In this document: positions 1 through 12,000 of the stretch, piece after piece
How the letters are laid out: each line of letters opens with the position of its first letter
Position numbering within the stretch: the stretch's first letter is position 1
Source of the DNA: Albimonas marina
GTDB taxonomy: Bacteria > Pseudomonadota > Alphaproteobacteria > Rhodobacterales > Rhodobacteraceae
NCBI RefSeq assembly: GCF_029223255.1
Contig: NZ_JARHUC010000008.1
Location: 186,001-250,000 of the forward strand
Direction of reading: 5' to 3'
Length of the DNA: 64,000 nucleotides
Notes under the pieces: generated by a model
Database searches by the model: none
Told to the model about the DNA's origin: nothing
What the model saw: only the letters and a program-made list of their open reading frames with translations
Translations under genes and position numbers: made by a program

Positions 1-3000
1 GCCGAGGCCGCGACGGCGTAGACGTGGCTTTCGATGGTCGAGGAATCCTGCGCGTCGACCAGGATCTTGCCCGAGCCGCTGACCACGCTGGCGCCGCCGT
101 CGATGCCGGCCGAGACGTCGAGCCCGATGCGGTTCTCGGCGTAGAGGCCCGCGCCCGCGATGCTGAGCGAGTTGCCCCCCGCGACCGCCGCCGCCACCGC
201 GACCGAGGCCACGGTCGCGTCGATCTTCGCGGTGGAGGTGGCGGCGACGTCGATGTTGCCGCCCGCCGCCACGTCGGAGTCGATGATCGCGGCCGACACG
301 CCCGAGCGCGAGGCGCTGGGGGCGAAGCTGGAGTCGGCGAAGTCGATCTCGCCGTCGTTGGGATCGCCGCCGTTCTCGACCTCGTCGTAGCCGATGATGT
401 TGCGCGCGATGGAGAAGCCCAGCGCGATGCCCTTGCCGTCGCCGAAGCTGGCCGAGGCCGCGAGCGCCGAGGCGACCACGACCGCGTCGATCTCGGAGGC
501 GTTGTCCGCCTGGACCGAGACGCCGCCCGTGCCGCCCGAGTCCGCGGTCACGTCGGCGTTGGCGAGGGTCGCCGAGGTCGAGCTCTGGATCGCGTTCTGG
601 GAGATCGCGCCGCCGCCCGCGACCGAGGTCGTGGCGCCGGCCGACGCGCCCACCGCAACCGCCGCGGCCGAGGCGGAGGTGGCGATGGTGCTCGCCTCGC
701 TGGCCTCCACGATCACCGATCCGTCGATCGCCTGGATGTCGTTGAGAGAGGCCGCCGAGGTCCCCGCCAGCGTCGCCACGGTCGAGGCGTCGATGTCGTT
801 GCGCGCCACGCCCACGCCCACCGAGACGGTCTTCGAGTCCCCCCCGAAGGTGCCCGCGATGGCGATGGCCGGCGCGGTGACGGAGGACTGGATCGCCGAG
901 ACGTCGGAGGCCCGCGCCGCCACGTCGCCGGTCGTGGCGACCAGGTCGCCGCCGGTCGAGGAGGCCTCGGTCTCCACCGCCATCGCGTTGCGCGCGATGG
1001 TCCCCGCGACCGAGATCGCGGCGTTGCTGTCGTCGGCGAGCGCGATGTCGATCGAGACGACCGCGGTCGAGACCTCGGAGTCCATGGTCGCGACCGTGTG
1101 CGCCCCGATCAGGACGGACTCCACCGCCGTGAGGTCGGAGTTCGTCACGGTCGCCTTGGTGGCCACCGGATCGGGGGTGGCGATGCCGGTCCCGAACAGC
1201 GTGTCGAGCGCGTTGAACAGGATGTTCTGGCTCTCGTAGCCGATCGAGTTGAAGGCCAGCGTCACGCCGACGCCGGTGCCCTTGGTGTTGGTGGTGTTGT
1301 CGACCAGCGCGTCGAAGTCGGTGCGGTTCTGCGCCTGCACCGAGATCGCGCCGTCGTTCGTCGCGTCCATCGTCGAGTTGACGACCGTCGCTACGGCCGA
1401 GGACATGGCCACGTTCGTCGCGACCACCGCGTTCACGCCGGTCGAGCCGCCGCCCACGAAGAAGCTGCCGCCGTCGGAGGTGACGACGGAGGTGTTCTCG
1501 ACGCTGAGCGTCGCCGCCTCGGAGGCGGAGACCGCGATGCCGCCGCCGGTGGCGTCCACGTTCGCCCCGGTGACGCTGGCCGTCGCCCCGCCGCGCAGGT
1601 CGTTCATCGAGACCATCGCGCCCACGGCGGTGGAATCCGACGAGGTGACGTTGAGGTTCGGCAGGAAGTCGATCACCGAGGAGATGAAGTCGGTGTCCAC
1701 CTTCTCGAACCGCGCGTCGGTGGTGAAGTCGACGGCGCTGAGGTCGATCTCGTTCTCGAGGTCGATGATGAAGGCGTCGACCGGATCCTCGCTGTCCAGC
1801 CCGATCAGCTCGGACCCGTCGGCGGCGATCTCGGCCAGGCGCGCCTCGACGTCCGCGATCAGGATGCCCGCGATCCGCGCCGCGAAGTCGAAGCTGGCGG
1901 GCAGGATGTCGCCGCCCACGTAGCGGTAGATGTCGCCCGCCGTGCCCGCGCCGGGCGTGGTGGAGGCGACGCGCACCGCGTCGCCCAGGCGCAGCTTCTG
2001 CGTCCCGGACTCGGAGCTGAAGCGGTAGTCGCCGATCAGCGCCTCGGCCAGGCCCGCCACGATGCCGATGCCGCCGTCGTTGTCCACGGTGGAGGTCGTC
2101 TCCATCGTGATGGTGGAGTCGATCGTCGCCGTCTCGTCGGCCGAAACGTGCACGCCCCCGACCCGGCGCCAGAGCTTCGGATCGGCATAGTCGGCGACCG
2201 TGAGGTCGGCGCCCAGCACCGCCTCGCCCAGCCATTCGTAGAGCTCGCCCACCTGGGCCAGCACCGGCTTCCACCTGGTCTCGTCGCCGAAGTCCTCGTC
2301 GGTCAGGTCCAGCGTGTCGCCGGCGGACGCGGGGTCCGGATCGACGTAGCGGTAGACCTTGCCGTCCACTTCCACGAAGTCGCCGTTGAAGACGGTGGCC
2401 GAAGCCTGGGTGGAATCGTGCTGGTGGCCCGGATAGCCGTCGTCGACGCGCACCACCGTGCCCGTCTCGAGCGCGGCGACGCCGTCGCTCGTCTCGAAGT
2501 CGGCCGCAAGGTCGCCCTTCACCAGGTTGCCCGCGGGCCCGGTCTGGTCGATCCAGGCTTCGGTGTTGGCGGCGACCTTGTTGGTGGCGACCGTCGCGCC
2601 CACCGCGGTGCCCGAGGCGTTGACCAGCGCCGAGGCCGCCGAGGTGGAGGTGTTGGTCAGGGTCGAGACGATCTCGGCGTCGTTCACCGCCGTCACGCCC
2701 ACCCGCCCCGTCGCGTTGACCGGGCTGTTGATGATGGCGGCCTTGGTGTCGACGTCGGTCTGGCCCAGCAGGCCCGCGGCGAGCGGATCGCCGATGATCG
2801 CGTCGAAGACCTCGAAGAAGATGTTCGACGGCTTCCAGCCCACGCTGTTGAAGGCGAGCACGATGCCCACGCCCGTGTCGCCGGTGGAGGTGGTCGAGGT
2901 GTTCAGCGCCAGCAGCGAGGCGTCGTTCGTGGCCGCCACGATCACGTCGCCGCCGCCCGTCGTCGCGACGTTCGCGTTCTCGATGTAGGCGGAGGCGTCG

Positions 3001-6000
3001 GCGTTCACGACGTTCATCGCCGCCATGACGTTGTAGGCGTCGGAGCTGCCCGAGCCCACCGCGCTGCCGCCCGAGGACGAGGCGGTGCTGTCGAGCGTGG
3101 CGCTCAGCGTCGCGCGCTCGTCCGCGCGGACCGTCACGCCGCCCGCGCCGGCGTCGACGTCGGCGCCCTCGATCTTGGCCGTGGTCTCGGCGTCGACCTG
3201 GTTGACCACCAGGATCCCCGCCACCGCGAGGCTGTCCGAGCCGGTGACGTTGAAGCCCTGCGGGATCAGCTGGGTCGAGGGCAGCTCGCGCCACAGGTCG
3301 AGGTCGGTGTAGTCGATCAGCGCAAGGTCCGGCGTCGCGCCCAGGTCGTCGTCGCCCAGGTACTGGTAGACCGAGCCGGCGTTGCCCCGCGTCTCCTCCG
3401 ACCAGTCGTCGGAGAGGCGCACCCGGTCGCCGAAGACCAGCGCCCGCTCCTGCGTCTCATCCGAGGCCAGCCAGTCGGCGTCGGTCAGGTCGTTCAGCGT
3501 CTCCTGGATCACCGAGGCGCCGCCGTCGTTCGACGTGGACGAGGCCGCCACCAGCTTGGAGTTCGACCAGATCCCGCTGTCGTCCGACGCGGTCACCGAG
3601 ACCCCATCGGCCGCCACCGTCTGGCCCGCGCTTTGCACGATGCGCGCGTCCGCCGCGGCCGAGACCTTGTTGGCCGCCGCCACGAAGCCCAGCCCCTTGC
3701 CGCCCGCGCCGTAGAGCGCCGAGGCCGCGCTGTCGGCGGCGTTCGAGACGGTGGCGTTCAGCTTCGCCTGGTTGACCGCAGAGACCTCGACCTCGTTGGC
3801 CGCGGTCACCGGCGTGTCCTGGATCAGGGCCACGGCCTGGGCCGTGTCCTCGTTGTCCGTCGCCTCGGCGATCAGCCCGCCCAGCAGCAGGTCGAGCGTG
3901 CCGAACAGGATGTTCTGACCCTTCCAGCCCAGCGAGTTGAAGGCGAGCGTGACGTTCACGCCCGTGTCGCCGGTCTGCGAGGTGGAGTTCAGGCGCGCAT
4001 CCATCTGCGCGTCGTTGTCGGCGAGCACGCGCACGTCGCCCGCGCCCTCGCGCAGGACCCAGTCGCCGCCCGCGAGATCGGGGGCGCCCACGTCCACGTC
4101 GGCGTCGTCGCCCGCGAACTCCCAGATCTCGCCCTCGACCTCGAGCAGGTCGCCGGTCTCGACCGCGGTCAGCCCTTCGGAGCCGTCGAACGTGGGCGCG
4201 AGGAGGGAGGAGACGTCGCTGTTCTCGATCGTGGCGGTGGCCGAGGCGTTCAGCACGTTGGTCACGATCTGCGCGTTGACCGCGAGCGAGGTGCCCCCGC
4301 CCGACAGGCTGCCGCCCGACGAGGTGACGTTGGAGGTGACGTCGGACAGGAGCGCCGCGCTCTCGGTCGCCGAGACCAGGACCTCGCCGTTCTCGGCCGT
4401 GACCTCGACGTCGGCGATCTTGGCGTCGGCGCCGCTCTCGACCTTGTTGAACACGACCAGCACGCCGAAGGCGCGGCTGTCGGAGTCGGTCAGGTTGCCG
4501 ACGTTGGGGAACAGCAGGTCCGAGTAGTCGTCGGCGGTCACGTCCTCCCAGACGGCGGAGTCCGCCCCCAGGAAGTCCTGCGCGCCCAGGTCGACCTCGA
4601 TCCCGCTCAGGCCCGTGTAGGCGAAGATCCGACCGCGGGCGGCCGCGTCGGGATGGCTGGAGGAGACGTAGACCTTGTCGCCGGTGAGGTTGAAGGACGG
4701 AATGGAGCTGTCGGGCGAGGTCGCCGCCCCGCCCGGACCGTAGAGGACCTGGGGCCCGGACTCGGTCGTGTACTGGTACTGGTCCGGCCCCGCCTGGTCG
4801 GAATATTCCTTCAGCGCGTCGAGGTTGTTGGTCGACGCCTGGTCGGCGATCACCGTGGACTTCGAGGTCAGGAACGCGGTCTCGTCCGCGCGGACCTCGA
4901 CGTCGCCGCCGGCGTCGATGGTGGTGGTTCCGTCGTCCTCGCCGATGAAGGCTTCGACCCCGGCCGCGACCCGGTTCATCGAGACCAGCGCCGCCGCCGC
5001 CATGCCCGAGGCGCCGTACTTCGCGCTGACCGCGAAGGTGCTGGTCGAGGTGACCACGGTCTCCGCCCCCGCCACGGCGTGAAGCTGGGCGTCGTTGAGC
5101 GCGACGGCGCGGACCGCGCCGGTCGCCGCGACCTCGGAGTCGATGATCTTCGCCGTCGCCTTCACGCCCTGGTTGGCGTCGAGCAGCGTCTCGAACACGT
5201 CGTCGCCGATGATGGCGCTGGCGGCGTTGAGCAGGCTCAGCGTCGGCGTGTAGCCGACCGCGTTGAAGGCCGCCACGACGCCGAAGTTGTTGCCCTTCTT
5301 GCCGGTGACCGTCGAGGTCGCCGAGACGTCCATCAGCGAGGTGTTGGTCGCCGTCACCGTCACGTCGCCGCCCACGGGCGCGTCGGAGACGGAATCCGAC
5401 AGGATCGTGGAATCCTCGATGAAGGCCTCGGCCCCGCCCTGCAGGAAGTTGGTGACCAGGATGCCGTTGATCGCCTCGGAGGCCGTGACCACGGAGTCGT
5501 CGTTGGAGACGAGGGTCGAGCCCTCGTCCGCCGACACGCTCACGCCGCCGTCCAGGGTCCCCACCTCGGCCTCGAGGATGTAGGCCTTCGCCCCGCCGCG
5601 CAGGTCGTTGTAGGCGACGAGCCCGCCGTAGCTCTCGGCCGAGCCGGTGCCCAGCCCCGCCGACTTCAGCGCCGCCTTGGCGATGGCGGTGGGGATGACG
5701 TTGTCCTCGGTGACGATCCGCCAGAAGTCGCGGTCCGAATAGTCCTCGGTCGCGAGGTCGCGGCGATCGCTCTCGCCCATGAACTGGTAGATCTCGCCTT
5801 CCTCGCCGCCGGCGCCGGCATAGGTCGAGGCGATGCGCACCATGTCGCCGAACACGAGGCCGACCAGGCCGTCGGAGGCCTCGGCGCTCTCGGTCGTGTA
5901 CTCGTGGTCGTTGGAGACCTGGTTGACGAGGTTGTTGAGCAGCCCCGCCCCGCCGTCGTTGGAGGCCGAGCTCTCGGACTTGATGGCGGTGGTGGAATAA

Positions 6001-9000
6001 AGGCCGACCTCGTCCTCGGCGGCGACCGTGACGCCGGTCCCGGCCTGCACGGTGGTCGGGGCGGCGGCGGTCCCGCCGTCCTCGGTCCCGATCCAGGCCT
6101 CGGCCGAGCCGTTGACCTTGTTGTTGGCCAGGCCGGCCGCGAAGCTCATCCCGTCGGCGCCGTAGAGGGCCGAGGCGGCGGCGGTCGCCTCGTTGTCGAG
6201 CACCGCGGTCAGCTGCGCGGCGTTGTCGGCGGTCACCATCACGGCGCCGCCGGCGGCGACGTCGGACTCGGTGATCCAGGCGCGGCTGTCGGCGCCGATG
6301 TCGCCGTCGAAGGCCGACGAGATCGCGGGATTGCCCAGGATCGTGTCGATCGTCTCGAACAGGATGTTCTGCGGGTCCCAGCCCAGCGCGTTGAAGGCGA
6401 TCAGGGCGCCGATGGACTGCGCGCCGGTGGAGACGTAGGCCGAGTTCGTCGCCGACATCTCGGCGTCGTTGGTCGCGGCCACGATCACGTCGCCGGCCGC
6501 GTCGATCTCGGAGTCGGCGATGAAGGCCGTCGCGTCGCCGTTCAGCGCGTTGGTCGAGCGCGCGCCGGCGATGCCCAGGCTCTCGCCGTTGCCGAAGGCG
6601 TCGCCGCCCGAGGAGGTCGCCGTCACGTCCACGTCGACCGAGAGCGAGGCGCTCTCGGACGCGGTGACCGAGACGTCGGCGTCGCTCGCCGTCACGTCCG
6701 CGCCCTCCAGCGAGGCGGTCGCCCCGGTGCGGTGGTCGTTCAGCGCCACGGCGAAGGCCACGGCCTTGGAATCCGAGGGCGTGACGTTGTTGCCCTGGGG
6801 CAGGATCTCGGACTCGAGGATCTCCTTCCAGAGGTCCTCGTCGAAGTAGTTCTGGGTCGCCAGCTCGACGGTCGTGCCGTCGGCGCCCATCCACTGGTAG
6901 ACGGCGCCGGGCTTGCCCAGCTCCTCGTTGTAGTCGTCGGCGAGCCGGACCAGGTCGCCCAGGTTGATCTGCACCGTGGGCGTGCCGTCGGTGCTCTCGA
7001 ACCGGGTCTCGATCAGGTCGTTGCGGGTCTCCTGGATCACCGAGGCGCCGCCGTCGTTGGTCGTCTCGGACGAGGTGACCACCTTGACGTTCGCGCTCAC
7101 CTCCGAGACGTCGCCGGCGTGGATCTCGAGGCCCCCGACCTCGATCCGGCGCAGGGCGGGGTTGGACTCGGTCACCGACGCCTCGGCCGCGACGTTCACC
7201 TTGTTCGAGGCGATCACCGCCGCCGCGCCCTCGCCGTCGGCCTTGAAATGCGCCGAGGCGACGGAGGAGGCGGCGTTCGAGACGGTGGAGTTGAAGAGCG
7301 CCGCGTTCTGCGCGCTCACGTCCATCAGGCCCAGCGCCTCGACGGACGTGTCCTCGACCGTGGCCGAGGCCATCGAGGGTGTGTCGAAGCCCAGCAGGTC
7401 CGAGGTCAGCGTGTCGCCCAGCAGCACGTCGATGGTGTTGAACAGGATGTTGGTGGTCTCGTAGCCCAGCGTGTTGAACGCCAGCACCAGCCCGTAGGCC
7501 TCGCCCTCGGAGTTCAGCGAGGAGGTCGTGGTGGCGTCCATGCGCACCGCGTTCTCGGCCGTCACCGAGACGTCGCCGTCGGCCGTCGCGGTCGCGAGCG
7601 GGGTCCAGTCCGGGCCCGAGAAGTCCTCCGCCGCGAGGTCGATCACGTCGCCCGCGCCGCCGTAGACGTAGAAGAGGCCGCCGTCGGAGACGATCTCGTT
7701 CGGGGCCACCGCGACCTCGCCGTCGGCGGCATCGTGGTCGGCGATCGCCCAGACCAGCTCCCAGTCCGGGGAGACGTCGAAGAGCTCGGCCCCCAGGTTC
7801 CGGGGCGTGCCGTCATGGCCGTTCGAGACCGAGCGGAAGATCAACTTGCCGGCCTGCACCAGGTCGCCGAAGAACACCTCGGCCGCGCCGTCGGTCGCGG
7901 CGTGGTCGGGAACGAAGGCGGCGGTCAGCGCGCTGCCGACGACCGAGGTGGTGGCGGTGGCCAGCACCGAGTTGGTGACGATGGTCCCGCCGATGGCGCG
8001 GCTGTCGCCCTCGCCGGTGAAGGAGCTGCCGCCGGAGGAGGAGACGGTGGTCGAGGTCGTCGCCTCGAAGGTCGCGCTCTCCTCGGCGGAGATGTCGATG
8101 GCGCCGTCGCCCTGGGTCTCGATCGTCGCGTTCTCGACCGTGGTCGTCGCGCCGCCCGAGAGCTCGTTGAAGATGATCAGCGCGCCGTAGGCGGCGCTGT
8201 CGGAATTGGTCAGGTTGCCCAGCGCCGGGAAGGCCAGGTCCTCGTAGTCGGCCTGGGTCACCAGCCGCCACAGGGTGTCGTCGGTGTAGTCGGTCGCGGC
8301 CAGGTCCACGAAGCCGATGGCGCCCACGTATTCGTAGACCAGCCCGCGCGGGTCGTCGCCCGGGAAGCCGGAGGCGTTCGAGGTGTCGTAGTCGGAGGCC
8401 ACGTAGACCAGCGAGCCGAAGCCCCGGGTCTCGGTCAGCAGGTCGGTCAGCGGGTCGAACTGCGGCGCGGACAGGGGCGAGCCGTCGGCGGGCGCCTGCA
8501 CCAGCAGGAAGCTGCCCGAATTCGAGGTGTAGTCGTACTGGTCGAGCTGCGCGGCCACGCCCTTCAGCGCGTCGATGTTCGAGCTGGCCGACGAGATCGC
8601 CTCGACCTCGGACGTGGCCGTGAGGGCGGAGGTCTCGGCCGAGGCGACGGTCACGTCGCCGGTCGCGTCGATGGTCATCGACTCGAGGTCGCCCTTCACC
8701 CAGGCGTCGGTCGAGGCGTTGACCTTGTTGGTCGCGAACAGCAGCCCGCCCGCCATCGAGGAGGCGCCGTTCTTCGCGTTGATCGCGAAGTCGGCGGTCT
8801 TCTCGGATTTCTGGACCGTGCCCAGGTCGGCGCTGAGCGAGGCGTCGGTGGTCGCGGTGACCGAGACGTCGCCGCCGGCCTGCACGGCGCTGTCCTCCAT
8901 CCACGCCTCGGTGCGGGTCTGGGGGACGCCGTAGGTCTCGCCGTCGACGAAGTTGTCGAGCTGGACCAGCTCCTCGAACAGGTCGACGAAGAGGTTGTCG

Positions 9001-12000
9001 GACTCCCAGCCCAGCGCGTTGAAGGCGACGATGAAGTTGACCGGAACCTCGGAGCGGGTGCGCCCCTTGTCGTCGGTGTAGGTCTTGGGCTTGGTGACCT
9101 TGGAATCCGAGCGCGCGGTGGCGTCCACGCGGCTGACGTTCTGGGCCGCGACGACCACGTTGCCCGTCAGCGCGAGCGCCGAGGCGGCGTCGACGAAGGC
9201 CTCGGCGACCGAGGTCATGTTGTTGGTGACGACCACGCCCATCTTGGTCGTGCCCGCGGTGAGGGTCGAGGCGTCGTCGGCGAGGAGCGTCGCCTCCTCG
9301 CTCGCGGTGACCGAGATGTCGCCGGCAGAGGAGACCACGGCCGCGTCCGAGATGTAGGCCTGCACGCCGCCGCGCACGTCGTTGCGCGAGACCAGCAGGG
9401 TCATGCCGTCGCTGGAGCCGGTCGAGAAGCCCGCCGCCTTCAGCGCCGCCCGCGCGACCGAGCCGGGGATGGCGTTGTCGTCGGTGACCTCGCGCCAGTA
9501 GTCCTTGTCGAGGAAGTTGGTGTCGCCGAGGTCGAAGGACCCGGCGTCGCCCATGAACTCGTAGACCGAGCCGCGCGTCCCCTTCGCCTCGTCGTAGTCG
9601 GAGGCGATGTAGACCTTCTGGCCGAACTCCAGCCCCACCGTGCCGGAGTTGGTGGTGGCGACGTAGTCGTTCAGGATCTTGTTCTGGAGGTCGTTGAAGA
9701 TCCCCGCGCCGCCGTCGTTGGTGACCTTGTTCTCGACGCTCAGCAGGGTGGAGCTGTCGAGCAGGATCGCGTCGACCGCGTTCACGTGCACGCCCAGCGC
9801 GCCGGAGACCGAGGTGCTCCCAACCAGCCCGTCGTCGGTGATGTAGGCCGCCGACCGGGCGGAGACGTAGTTGCCCGACAGCACCGCGCCGTAGGAGGCC
9901 GCCGCGGCCCCCTGGAAGGCCGCCGCGGCGGTCGAGGCGGTGTTCGACAGATCCGCCGTCAGGCTGGCGCGGCTGAGCGCCTCGACCGTGACGAGGCCGT
10001 CGGAGACGACGGTGGCGTCCTGGATGTAGGCGAGCGCCTGCTCCTCGGCCTGCTCGGAGGAGAAGCCGAAGCCGAACAGCGTGTCGAGCGCCTGGCCCAG
10101 CAGGCCGAAGTCGTCCTCCCAGCCGATGGTGTTGACGGCGAGCGTCACCACGATGGCGTCGGCGCCGGAGGTGACGGCGGCCTTGTTCTCGGCGGTGATC
10201 ACCTGGGCGGAATCCGCCCGCACGGTCACGTCGCCGATGGAATCCGCGGGATCCGAGGCCTCGACCACGGCGTTGGTCATCGACGCCTTCGCGCCGCCCA
10301 GGATCATGTTCGAGGCGATGACCGCCCCGCCGGTGACGGAATCCCCGCCGCCCCAGACCGAGCCGCCGGAGCTTTCGGCCGTCACGTCGACCAGCGCCTC
10401 GATCTCGGAGGAGGAGATCGCCTCGGCGACCACGCCGCCGGCGGCATGGTGGATCTCGAGCTCGTCCAGCGACGCCTCGACGTCCACGTCGATCCGGTTC
10501 AGCGCCATCGCGCCCGCGGCGCCGTAGCTGTTGGAGTCGGTGAGGTTGTAGCCCTCGGGGATCACGTCCGCGCCGGGGGCGGGCTTCCAGAAGTCGAGGT
10601 CGGTGAAGTCCTCGGTCGGGTTCGTCAGGTCGATGACCCGGTTGGTTTCGCCGAGGTAGGTGTAGACCGTGCCGCCCTCGCCGAGGTCGGAGGGCCAGTC
10701 GCGGCCGACGAAGACCGTCTCGCCGAAGGCCACGTTCAGCGGCAGGCCGTCGGCCGCCGTGGTGCGGTGGTCGGCGTTGAGCAGCAGGTTCACGGTCGCG
10801 TCGAGCACGCCCGCGCCCGCGTCGGACTTGGTGGCCGAGGAGGCGAGCACCGTCACGGCCGAGCGGATGAAGCTTTCGTCGGTCGCCCGCGCGCCCGCCA
10901 CGCCGTCGGCCCGCACGCCGTCGGCGCCGGAATAAACGAGGTCGGCGCTGATCTCCCGGTCGATGCGGTTGGAGGCGAGCGCGCCCGACACGGCGCCGCC
11001 CTCGGCGCCGTAGAGGGCCGAGGCGGTCGAGGTCGCCCCCACTTGGATGTCGGCGGAGATCGCCGCGGTCGACAGCGCCTCGACCAGCGCGTCGCCGGCG
11101 CTGTCGATGTCGGTGTCGGAGACCCAGGCCGAGACGTTGCCGAAGGCGCTGTCCGCGCCGAAAGTCAGGTCCAGGCCCACCAGCGCGTCGATCATGCCGG
11201 TGGCTTCGGGCGCGGGCGTGGCGTTGTTCAGGCCGATGGCGTTGAAGGCGATCAGGGCCGAGCCCGCGACGGCGGTCGAGCCGCCCGCGTTGGCGCCGGC
11301 CCGGGCGATGGCCTCGATCCCGGAATCGTCGATCGCGCGCACCGTCACGTCGCCGGAGCCGGTGGTGCCCAGCTCGGACGAAATGACGTCGACGGTGGTG
11401 TTGCCCGACAGGTAGTTCGACGCGAACGTCCCCGCCATCGACAGGCCGCCCAGGCTCGCCACCTCGTTGACCGTCGCGTCGGCCTGGGAGGCGTGGTAGG
11501 CGCCCAGCTCGACGTCGGTCAGGGCCAGCACCGACACGTCGCCGCCCGCCCCGCTGAGCGTGGCCTGGGTCATCCAGACCTCGACGTCGCGGCTGTAGTC
11601 GTTGATCGCGAAGGCGATGTCGAAATCGAGCCCCGCCGGCGCCAGCGAGATCGAGCGCTGGTCGGCGCCCGAGCCGAACTCGGAGAACATCGCCTTGGCC
11701 TCGGAGAGGGCCAGGGTCGTGTCCTTCGCCTCGACCGAGACGCCGCCCGCGGTCCCGGTCAGCTCGGACTGGTCGACCTCGACCGAGACCTCGCCGGCGA
11801 GCTCGGTCTTCGACAGCTTGCCCATCAGGATCGACTCGGCCGAGTTCTCGGCCAGGATCGAGACGGACGCGCCCTCGATGTCGACGGCGTCGACGGCCAC
11901 CGTCGCGGTGTCGTCGAGCGTGTTGAACGCCATGGCGAAGAAGTCGAACTCCGCGCCGAAGCCCAGGAAGGTCCAGTCGGGCGAGGAGTAGTCCTCGCGG